DNA of 38,847 nucleotides from Deltaproteobacteria bacterium HGW-Deltaproteobacteria-14 (lineage in GTDB: Bacteria > Myxococcota_A > UBA9042 > PHBI01): NCBI GenBank assembly GCA_002841945.1, contig PHBI01000042.1, positions 1-38,847 on the forward strand. The letters are read 5' to 3'. The translations under genes and the position numbers were made by a program. A model generated the notes under the pieces. That model saw only the letters and a program-made list of their open reading frames with translations. It was not told the DNA's origin and ran no database searches. Positions within the stretch are counted from its first letter, which is position 1. Each line of letters opens with the position of its first letter. Shown here piece after piece: positions 32,359-38,847 of this stretch.

Positions 32359-33915
32359 CTACTCCCACTTGCAGATGCGCACGAAGGTGATGCCGCCCGG
32401 GGCGGCCGTCCCTGCGGCCTGCAGCCACGCGCTGGTCAGCGAGAGGCCGTCCTGCTTGCACTTCATCCCGGTCGGGCACTCGCTGTCGAACTCGCACAGG
32501 GTCGTGCAGTACATCGTCGGGTCGCCGGGGGTCAGGGCCAGGCACTTGTAGCTCGAGCACTGCGACGGGGTCGAGCACTGCTGGCCGACCGCGCCGCTGC
32601 CGCTCGCCGGCGGGGTGTAGCAGCCGGTGAAGGCCGCGTAGGTCGCCTGGGTGAACTGGGGGTCGAAGGGGACCGTGCCGGCGTCCTCGGTGCTGCCGTA
32701 GAGGACCACGTTGCACTCCTGCGAGGGGGTGCAGTCGAACTCGCTCTTGCACACCGGCGCGCACGTCGGGGTGGTGGCGAGCAGGTCGCAGTGCCCCGAG
32801 GCGCAGACGCTGGCGTCGTAGTACTGGCCGTCCGCGGTGAGGCAGATCTGGCCGTTGGCCTTGCCGCTGCCGTTGGGCGAGCAGGCGGCGGAAAGCTGAC
32901 CGGCGGCGAGGTCCCCGACCGGGTGGCAGGTGTAGTTTGCCGCGTTGCACACCTGCTCGTTCATGCACAGGTCCTCGCACACGCCGGTGCACAGGCCGCT
33001 CTGGCACTGCGAGTCGTCGGCGCACCCCGCGCCGTTGACCAGCAGCCCCACGACGCCGTCGCGGCAGTAGGCCATCTGGGCGCTGCCGGGCACCTTGACG
33101 CAGACCTGGCCGGGGGGGCAGCTCGCGCTCGAGGTGCAGGGGCCGCTGCAGTGGTTCTGGCCGTCCGAGGGCCAGTAGCCGCAGACGCGCTCGGGGTAGC
33201 AGTCGGTGTGGTAGACGCAGGGCTGGTTGGCGTTGCAGGCCCCGTCCTGGTCGTCGGTCTTGCCGTTGCAGTCGTTGTCGACGTTGTCGTCGCAGACCTC
33301 GGCGGGGGTGACGCCGCCGGTGCACTGGCCGCCGGAGCACTGCTCGCCGTCGGTGCATGGGTTCTGGTCGTCGCACTTGAGGCCGTCGGCGTTGGACCAG
33401 CCGACGGTATTCTGGGCCGCGACGCAGCGCTGGCAGGCGTTGGAGGGGTTGGGCTGCTGGTCGGGGACGCACGCGTCGCCGATGAGGCACTGGCCCGGCG
33501 GCGGGGCGTGGTGGCAGACGGCGTTCGAGCAGCTGTCGACGGTGCAGGGGTTGTTGTCGTCGCAGGTCAGCGCCTGGCCCTGGCAGGTGCCGGCGACGCA
33601 CTGGTCGTTGACGGTGCAGGGGTCGTTGTCGGTGCAGGCGTTGCCGACGACGCAGCTGACGGCGTCGGCGGGCGTCGCGGTGTCGACCGGGGTCGCGGTG
33701 TCCGCCGGGGTCGTGTCGACCGGCGTCGTGTCCGCCGGGGTCGCCGTGTCCTGGGGTGACGCGGTGTCGCTCGGGAACAGGGCGTCGGGGTCGAGGACAC
33801 CGTCGCTGTCGGTGGTGTCGCCCGGCGGGAAGTAGGACACCCCGGTGCCGGGTGACGAGCACGCGGCGGCGAGCGTCGCGAGCGCGAGCAGGGCGAGCAG
33901 GGCTGAGCGGATCAT
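32359..33915 (-). CDS. Cys-rich lipoprotein with MopE-like metal-binding motif
   Basis: A 518-residue protein with a lipoprotein signal peptide (lipobox LAAAC, Cys about residue 19) and GGGAG four bases before the ATG at 33915. A low-complexity Thr/Pro/Asp linker (about 50-85, runs of DTxTPxD) leads to Cys-rich modules: a CTDNDPC/CDDNNPCT array like that of the giant protein, a MopE-type motif CDDNVDNDCNGKTDDQDG (about 206-223), and further Cys-rich segments to the end. It is probably lipid-anchored in the outer membrane and disulfide-rich, a type common in Myxococcota; the ligand is unknown. The same Cys array in the giant surface protein may reflect shared domain stock. Confidence 0.85.
   Translation of the reverse strand: MIRSALLALLALATLAAACSSPGTGVSYFPPGDTTDSDGVLDPDALFPSDTASPQDTATPADTTPVDTTPADTATPVDTATPADAVSCVVGNACTDNDPCTVNDQCVAGTCQGQALTCDDNNPCTVDSCSNAVCHHAPPPGQCLIGDACVPDQQPNPSNACQRCVAAQNTVGWSNADGLKCDDQNPCTDGEQCSGGQCTGGVTPAEVCDDNVDNDCNGKTDDQDGACNANQPCVYHTDCYPERVCGYWPSDGQNHCSGPCTSSASCPPGQVCVKVPGSAQMAYCRDGVVGLLVNGAGCADDSQCQSGLCTGVCEDLCMNEQVCNAANYTCHPVGDLAAGQLSAACSPNGSGKANGQICLTADGQYYDASVCASGHCDLLATTPTCAPVCKSEFDCTPSQECNVVLYGSTEDAGTVPFDPQFTQATYAAFTGCYTPPASGSGAVGQQCSTPSQCSSYKCLALTPGDPTMYCTTLCEFDSECPTGMKCKQDGLSLTSAWLQAAGTAAPGGITFVRICKWE
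33661..33770 (-). repeat. Short degenerate tandem repeat coding for the Thr/Pro/Asp linker
   Basis: Imperfect units of about 15-21 bases built on GTGTC..CCGGGGTCG encode the DTATPAD/DTTPVD linker just after the lipobox. Such repeats can change length by slippage in frame. Confidence 0.7.
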
Positions 33916-33932
33916 GGGTCTCCCGGCGGGTC

Positions 33933-33962
33933 GGCGCGAGCGAGGGAGCCCTCGCTCGCGCC
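33933..33962. promoter_or_regulatory. Very stable hairpin in the divergent lipoprotein/aminotransferase gap
   Basis: GGCGCGAGCGAGGG (33933-33946) and CCCTCGCTCGCGCC (33949-33962) form a perfect 14-bp stem with only two bases between them. On the minus strand it ends 17 bases before the lipoprotein start and so would sit in that gene's 5' leader, next to the ribosome-binding site; it might also act as an operator. Role inferred. Confidence 0.45.
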
Positions 33963-34130
33963 CGCCACGATAGGGCCAAGCGCGGTGTGATTCCAGGCCA
34001 TTCTACGGCGCCGCGTCCGGCCGCCGCGCCGCGGGCGGCGTCCGGGTGCTGCAACGCAATACCGCGACTTGGGCTTTCCTCCACCCCGGGATTTGGCTAT
34101 CACCGAGCCCAGACGCACTCCGGAGAGATC

Positions 34131-35369
34131 ATGCCGCTCGACGCCCTCGTGAAGCGCTACCAGCAGTACAAGCACATGGGCCTGGCCCTCGACATGACGC
34201 GGGGCAAGCCGTGCTCGGACCAGCTCGCCCTCTCGGACGGGATGCTCGACGTCGTCACGAGCGCGGACTTCCGCGCCGCCGACGGCACCGACTGCCGCAA
34301 CTACGGCGGCTTCGACGGGATCCCCGAGGCGCGCGCGCTGTTCGCCGAGTTCATGCAGGTCGCGCCGGCCGAGCTGCTCGTCGGCGGGAACTCGAGCCTG
34401 ACGCTGATGCACGACACGGTGGCGCGCTGCTACCTGCACTCGAACGTCGACAGCGACGTCGCGTGGCGCGACCTGCCCGAGGTGAAGTTCCTGTGCCCGG
34501 TGCCGGGCTACGACCGGCACTTCGCCATCTGCGAGAACTTCGGGATCACCATGATCCCCGTCGCTATGACCCCCGACGGCCCGGACATGGAGCAGGTCGA
34601 GGCGCTCGTCGCCGCCGACCCCCTCGTCAAGGGCATGTGGATGGTGCCGAAGTACCAGAACCCGACCGGCTACACGGTCAGCGACGCGGTCGTGAAGCGG
34701 CTCGCCGCCATGCCAACGGCCGCGCCCGACTTCCGCATCTTCTGGGACAACGCCTACGCCCACCACCACCTGAGCGACACCCCTGACCCGCTCGCCGACG
34801 TCCTCGCGGAGTGCAAAGCCGCGGGACACCCGAACCGCGTGTTCCTCTTCGGCTCGACCTCCAAGGTCAGCTTCGCGGGCTCGGGGATCTCGTTTTTCGC
34901 CGCCAGCGGGCCCAACGTCGCGTGGATGCGCTTTCACGGCTCGCGCCAGAGCATCGGGCCGGACAAGCTCAACCAGCTGCGCCACGTGCGCTTCTTCAAG
35001 GACATGGACGGGATCCGCGCGCACATGGCGCGGCACGCGGCGATCATCAAGCCGAAGTTCGACGCCGTGCTGCGCATCCTCGGCGAGGAGCTGGGCGACG
35101 GCTCGGCCTACGGGGCGTCGTGGACCGTCCCCAACGGCGGCTACTTCATCTCCTTCGACACCAAGGACGGCTGCGCGGCGCACGTCGTGGCGCTGGCGTC
35201 GGAGGCCGGGGTCAAGCTGACCGAGGCCGGCGCGACCTTCCCCTACGGCGAGGACCCGCGCGACCGCAACATCCGCATCGCGCCGACCCTGCCGGCCCTC
35301 GCCGAGATCGAGCAGGCGACCCGCATCTTCGCCACCTGCGTCAAGATCGCGGCCCTCGAAGACGCCTGA
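34131..35369 (+). CDS. Aspartate aminotransferase, subgroup Ic
   Basis: A 412-residue PLP enzyme from the ATG at 34131, with GGAGAG three bases upstream. It matches the subgroup Ic aspartate aminotransferases (Asp_aminotransf, PF12897) throughout: DMTRGKPC, NYGGFDGIPEARALFAEF, VGGNSSLTLMHDTVARC, KFLCPVPGYDRHFAICENFG, VPKYQNPTGYT, DFRIFWDNAYAHHHL, and the PLP-lysine in STSKVSFAGSG (Lys about 245), then IGPDKLNQLRHVRFF. The enzyme moves the amino group between aspartate and 2-oxoglutarate in the cytoplasm. Length is as expected for the family. It is divergent from the lipoprotein gene and is followed by a hairpin, so it is probably a single-gene transcript. Confidence 0.93.
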   Translation: MPLDALVKRYQQYKHMGLALDMTRGKPCSDQLALSDGMLDVVTSADFRAADGTDCRNYGGFDGIPEARALFAEFMQVAPAELLVGGNSSLTLMHDTVARCYLHSNVDSDVAWRDLPEVKFLCPVPGYDRHFAICENFGITMIPVAMTPDGPDMEQVEALVAADPLVKGMWMVPKYQNPTGYTVSDAVVKRLAAMPTAAPDFRIFWDNAYAHHHLSDTPDPLADVLAECKAAGHPNRVFLFGSTSKVSFAGSGISFFAASGPNVAWMRFHGSRQSIGPDKLNQLRHVRFFKDMDGIRAHMARHAAIIKPKFDAVLRILGEELGDGSAYGASWTVPNGGYFISFDTKDGCAAHVVALASEAGVKLTEAGATFPYGEDPRDRNIRIAPTLPALAEIEQATRIFATCVKIAALEDA

Positions 35370-35374
35370 GCGCT

Positions 35375-35400
35375 GGCACCGGCGGCGACGCGCCGGTGCC
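35375..35400 (+). terminator. Hairpin after the aminotransferase gene
   Basis: GGCACCGGCG (35375-35384) and CGCCGGTGCC (35391-35400) form a perfect 10-bp stem with a six-base loop, starting six bases after the stop codon. No T-run follows, but position and strength fit a terminator. Confidence 0.6.
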
Positions 35401-35787
35401 GCCCGCTCTCCACACGGGTCGGGGGCACGGTTCGACTCCTCGCTCCCCGAGGACCAGAGCACGTGCCGTGCCGATCGAGACGGGTTCGCAACCACCCGAA
35501 ACAAGGGGCTTCTTTTGCGACAATGGGCGGAGCGGCGCCCCATCGGACGTCTCACCGTCCGAGCGGCGGGACGCCCGAGACACCCGGCGAGCCGTCGGCC
35601 GACCTCGGCGGCGGTCGGGGGCGGCGAGCTGCGCCGGCTGCGGGAGCGCGAGCCCCCCGCCGCCCGGGAGGCGAGAAGGGCGCAGCGTGAATCTTCTGCC
35701 TGCCACATCGCCCTGTTGAAAGACGGCCGCGCGTAGGCGACCCTCTCAGGCGCCCGGCGCGCGCCTGCCGGGGTCGGGAGCCACGCC
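35401..35787. other. Intergenic stretch with no convincing gene
   Basis: About 390 bases between the aminotransferase hairpin and the receiver/PPDK-like gene. Short frames in all registers look like GC-rich noise. A less GC-rich stretch at about 35480-35525 (around CAAGGGGCTTCTTTTGCGAC) may hold a promoter for the following gene; no clear -35/-10 pair was identified. Confidence 0.3.
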
Positions 35788-38742
35788 ATGAACGACCGCG
35801 AACTCGAGACGTTGATCGGCCGGGGCACCACCCGGCGCGTCCCGTTCGATCTGCTGATGCCCAACCGGGTCAACGCCATCCTGCTGGTGGCGAGCCTCTA
35901 CGACAGCTTCGCCATGCGCGAGGACGGCGACCTCTCCGAGTCGTTGATGGCGCGCTTTCTCAACCTCGACATGCGCAGCGCCCCGCGGATCGTGCGCGTG
36001 TCCACCGCCGAGCAGGCGCTGCGGCGCCTCGAGTCCGACACCTTCCAGCTCGTCGTCACGACCCTGCGCGTCGGCGACATGACGCTGTCGGCGTTCCGCA
36101 CCGCCATCGACGCCATCCGCCCCGGCCTGCCGGTGCTGGTCCTCGCCTACAACGAGCGCGACCTCGAGCGGCTGCCCGCCAGCTTCGACCGCCTCGACGT
36201 CGACAAGCCGTTTCTGTGGCTCGGCGACGTGGCCCTGGTGATGGCGATGATCAAGCACACCGAGGACCGCCTCAACGTGCGCCACGACACCTGGCTCGCC
36301 GACGTCCAGTCGATCCTCCTCGTCGAGGACTCGGTCCGCTTCTACTCGGCGTTCCTGCCCCTGCTCTACCAGGAGCTCGTGCAGCAGAACCACCGCGTCA
36401 TCGCCGACAGCATGAACTCCACCCAGCGCCACCTCCGCCGCCGCGCCCGCCCGAAGCTGCTCCTCGCCAACACCTACGAGGAGGCGGTCGACCTCTACCG
36501 GCGCTACGAGTCGAACATCCTCGGCGTCATCACCGACGTGCGCTACCCCAAGGACGGGATCCACTCGAAGACCGCCGGCATCGACCTCGCCCGCCTCGTC
36601 AAGGAGGAGACCCCCGACCGCGCCGTCCTCGTGATGTCCGCCAACGAGGAGAACGGCGACCCCGCCCGCGCCACCGGCGCGCACTTCGTCAACAAGACCG
36701 CCGCCGACCTGATGCGCCGGGTGCGCGAGTTCGTGCTCGGCGACCTCGGCTTCGGCGACTTCATCTTCCGCCGCGACGACGGCTCATGGGTGGACCAGGT
36801 CCAGGACCTGCGCGGGTTCATCGCGGCGCTCGCCACCATCCCCGACGAGTCCCTCGTCTATCACGCATCGCACAATCACTTCTCCACCTGGCTCATGGCC
36901 CGCACGGAGATAGAACTGGCGCGCTCCCTACGCCCTAAGAAGGTCTCGGACTTCCCGACCGTCGACGCACTGCGGGAGACCCTCATAGAGGCCATCGAGG
37001 GGTGCCGCCGGGAGAAACAGATCGGGGTCGTGGCGGACTTCGCGAGCGACCGCTTCGACGACGCGGCGGCCTTCGTGCGCATCGGGAACGGGTCGATCGG
37101 CGGCAAGGGGCGCGGGGTGGCGTTCATGCACTCGGTCCTCGGGGCGCCGCGGCTGCGCGAGAACTTCCCCGGCGTGCGCATCGGGGTGCCCCCCACCATC
37201 GCCGTCGCGACCGACAGCTTCGACCAGTTCGTGGCCGGGCACGGGCTGCTCGAGCTGGCGGTGGGGGGCGCGAGCGACGAGGAGGTCCGGGCGGCGTGTC
37301 TGGCGCTGCCGCTGCCGGACGGGCTGCTGACGGCGCTGCGGAGCGTGATCCACCAGGTGCGCTACCCGCTCGCGGTGCGGTCGTCGAGCCTGCTCGAGGA
37401 CGCGTACTTCCAGCCGTTCGCCGGGGTCTACGCGACGGAGATGCTGCCCAACGACCACCCGAACGCCGAGGTCCGCCTCAAGCGGCTGTGCGACGCCATC
37501 AAGCGGGTGTACGCCTCGACCTTCAGCCAGGACGCCCGGGCCTACATGGAGGGCACGAGCTGGCGGGTGGAGGAGGAGAAGATGGCGGTGCTCATCCAGC
37601 AGGTGGTGGGCCGGCGCCACGACGAGTACGTGTATCCGGACCTCGCCGGGGTCGCGCGCTCGGTGGACTTCTACCCGATGGAGGGGACGCGCCCCGAGGA
37701 CGGGGTGGCGTCGATGGCGCTCGGGCTCGGGCGGACGGTGGCGGAGGGGGGGCGCTGCGTGCGCTTCTCGCCCGCGTTGCCGCAGCGGCTCTACCAGTTC
37801 GGGTCGACCAAGGACGTGCTCCAGTCGGCCCAGCGGAGCTTCTTCGCGCTCGGGCTCCGGGAGGGCGTGGGGGTGGTGCCCCTCGACCTCGAGGCGGCGG
37901 AGAAGCACGGGACGCTGCGGGCGGTGGGGTCGACCTACTCGCACGCCAACGACCGCATCTACCCCGGGGTCGGGCGAGCCGGGGTGCGGCTGGTGACGAT
38001 GGCCGGGGTCCTCGGGGGGCGCATCCTGCCGCTGCCGGAGATCATCGCCTTCGCGCTGAACTTCGCCCACACGGCGATGAACGGGCCGGCGGAGATCGAG
38101 TTCGCGGTGAACCTGCAGGCGGGGACCGAGGCGGCGCCACACGAGTTCGCGATGCTGCAGATCCGGCCGATCGCGATGGGGGGGGCCGGCACGACCGGCA
38201 GCGTCGAGGGCGCCGCCGAGACGCTGATCGTCCAGACCGACAAGGCGCTCGGGCACGGGCGGCTCAACGAGATCAGCGACGTCGTCTACATCCCGGCCGA
38301 GACCTTCGACCGCGCGCGGACCCAGGACATCGCGACCGAGGTCGGGCAGCTGAACGCGGCGCTGCGCAGGCAGGGGCGGCCGTACCTGCTGATCGGGCCG
38401 GGGCGCTGGGGCTCGAAGGACCGCTGGCTCGGGATCCCGGTCGGGTGGTCACAGATCAACGGGGTGCGCTGCATCGTCGAGACGGACCTGCCCGAGGTGC
38501 CGGTGACGCCGTCGCAGGGGAGCCACTTCTTCCAGAACGTCACGTCGCTGGGGATCCCGTACTTCACGGTGAACTTCGGCGGCGCGGCCGGGGCGGTCGA
38601 CTACGCGTGGCTCGACGCGCAGGAGGCGGAGACGCGCACCGAGTTCGTGCGACACGTGGCCCTGGCCGGCCCGATCGAGGTGGTCGTCGACTCGCGCAAC
38701 CACCGCGGCGTCATCCGCAAACCGACCACCCACAACGCCTGA
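35788..38742 (+). CDS. Two receiver-like domains fused to a PPDK/PEP-synthase ATP-grasp domain
   Basis: A 984-residue protein from the ATG at 35788 (GGGAG seven bases upstream). Residues about 28-165 form a degenerate receiver-like domain with Thr in place of the phospho-acceptor (LVVTTLRVGD, about 91). Residues about 172-315 form a second receiver-like domain that keeps the Asp (GVITDVRYPKDG, D250) and Lys (K303). From about 430 on lies a PEP synthase/pyruvate phosphate dikinase N-terminal ATP-grasp domain (GNGSIGGKGRGVAFM, then PLAVRSSSLLEDAYFQPFAG with Arg about 531), ending with IGPGRWGSKDRWLGI and a PSQGSHFFQN motif. The swivelling phosphohistidine domain and the PEP/pyruvate-binding barrel of true PEP synthases are not seen, so it is unlikely to make PEP. 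It may be a phosphotransfer or ATP-dependent enzyme under receiver control. Confidence 0.83.
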   Translation: MNDRELETLIGRGTTRRVPFDLLMPNRVNAILLVASLYDSFAMREDGDLSESLMARFLNLDMRSAPRIVRVSTAEQALRRLESDTFQLVVTTLRVGDMTLSAFRTAIDAIRPGLPVLVLAYNERDLERLPASFDRLDVDKPFLWLGDVALVMAMIKHTEDRLNVRHDTWLADVQSILLVEDSVRFYSAFLPLLYQELVQQNHRVIADSMNSTQRHLRRRARPKLLLANTYEEAVDLYRRYESNILGVITDVRYPKDGIHSKTAGIDLARLVKEETPDRAVLVMSANEENGDPARATGAHFVNKTAADLMRRVREFVLGDLGFGDFIFRRDDGSWVDQVQDLRGFIAALATIPDESLVYHASHNHFSTWLMARTEIELARSLRPKKVSDFPTVDALRETLIEAIEGCRREKQIGVVADFASDRFDDAAAFVRIGNGSIGGKGRGVAFMHSVLGAPRLRENFPGVRIGVPPTIAVATDSFDQFVAGHGLLELAVGGASDEEVRAACLALPLPDGLLTALRSVIHQVRYPLAVRSSSLLEDAYFQPFAGVYATEMLPNDHPNAEVRLKRLCDAIKRVYASTFSQDARAYMEGTSWRVEEEKMAVLIQQVVGRRHDEYVYPDLAGVARSVDFYPMEGTRPEDGVASMALGLGRTVAEGGRCVRFSPALPQRLYQFGSTKDVLQSAQRSFFALGLREGVGVVPLDLEAAEKHGTLRAVGSTYSHANDRIYPGVGRAGVRLVTMAGVLGGRILPLPEIIAFALNFAHTAMNGPAEIEFAVNLQAGTEAAPHEFAMLQIRPIAMGGAGTTGSVEGAAETLIVQTDKALGHGRLNEISDVVYIPAETFDRARTQDIATEVGQLNAALRRQGRPYLLIGPGRWGSKDRWLGIPVGWSQINGVRCIVETDLPEVPVTPSQGSHFFQNVTSLGIPYFTVNFGGAAGAVDYAWLDAQEAETRTEFVRHVALAGPIEVVVDSRNHRGVIRKPTTHNA

Positions 38743-38768
38743 GCCGGACGGTGGGCGCCCCCCCAAAC

Positions 38769-38778
38769 AGGGGTCAGG
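38769..38778 (+). repeat. First copy of the AGGGGTCAGG direct repeat
   Basis: AGGGGTCAGG, followed by CACCCTCACTTTTCAC, just after the receiver/PPDK-like gene. The same 10-mer ends the window. Motifs of this GGGGTCAGGCACC type are often seen as dispersed intergenic repeats in GC-rich genomes. Confidence 0.5.
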
Positions 38779-38837
38779 CACCCTCACTTTTCACTTTCAC
38801 CCCGCATCCCCGCCTTCCACCGTCCGCGCGATCCGAG

Positions 38838-38847
38838 AGGGGTCAGG
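38838..38847 (+). repeat. Second copy of AGGGGTCAGG, cut by the window end
   Basis: The last ten bases repeat AGGGGTCAGG, 69 bases after the first copy and in the same orientation. The repeat may continue beyond the window, so its length and copy number are unknown. Confidence 0.5.

Noticed and set aside
35463..35736. Short open frames in the gap before the receiver/PPDK-like gene
   Set aside because: No ribosome-binding site, no motif and random-looking composition.

Overview
This window is very GC-rich bacterial DNA (by eye about 70% G+C). It codes for several protein types typical of Myxococcota and related former Deltaproteobacteria: a very large secreted DUF11/HYR/thrombospondin-3 repeat protein ending in a Gly-Cys/transmembrane/Arg-rich tail of the Myxococcales 'GC_trans_RRR' kind, Cys-rich lipoproteins with a MopE-like metal-binding motif, and glycine-rich secreted modules. 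I place it as a Myxococcota-like organism by inference from gene content only. I found no rRNA, tRNA, CRISPR array or intact transposase.

Layout. (1) 2-1549: the 3' end of a secreted Gly-rich protein, convergent with (2) a minus-strand group of housekeeping and accessory genes: rluA, a YdeI/OmdA-like protein, a small lipoprotein and a MATE exporter (1579-4971). (3) A divergent SDR/LysR pair sharing an inverted-repeat operator candidate (5057-6768). (4) A minus-strand block with a three-PAS hybrid histidine kinase, a 4,703-residue surface protein and acylphosphatase (6953-24179). (5) A plus-strand, tightly coupled three-gene cassette (24614-28876). (6) A roughly 2.8-kb segment carrying an orphan gene, flanked by two ~195-bp diverged direct repeats that contain the 3' end of the preceding gene (28745-31917). 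(7) A minus-strand STAS/SEC14-like protein and Cys-rich lipoprotein (31935-33915). (8) A type Ic aspartate aminotransferase and a receiver/ATP-grasp PPDK-like fusion on the plus strand (34131-38742). (9) Short direct repeats at the right edge.

The most interesting system is the 24614-28876 cassette. It encodes an APC-family permease fused to an RCK/TrkA domain, a diadenylate cyclase (CdaA-like DisA_N) fused in one polypeptide to a YbbR/CdaR-like domain, and a stand-alone DHH-DHHA1 phosphodiesterase. The last two overlap by four bases. Read together this looks like a self-contained cyclic-di-AMP module: a synthase with built-in regulator, a degrading enzyme, and a membrane transporter carrying the kind of domain that binds c-di-AMP in Firmicutes. 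The cyclase departs from the canonical RHR motif (RHA here), and the transporter gene has a well-placed internal ribosome-binding site and ATG exactly at the start of its RCK part. Function is inferred from family knowledge and has not been shown here.

A second point of interest is a stretch of about nine Cys-rich repeats inside the giant surface protein, which I do not recognise as a named domain.
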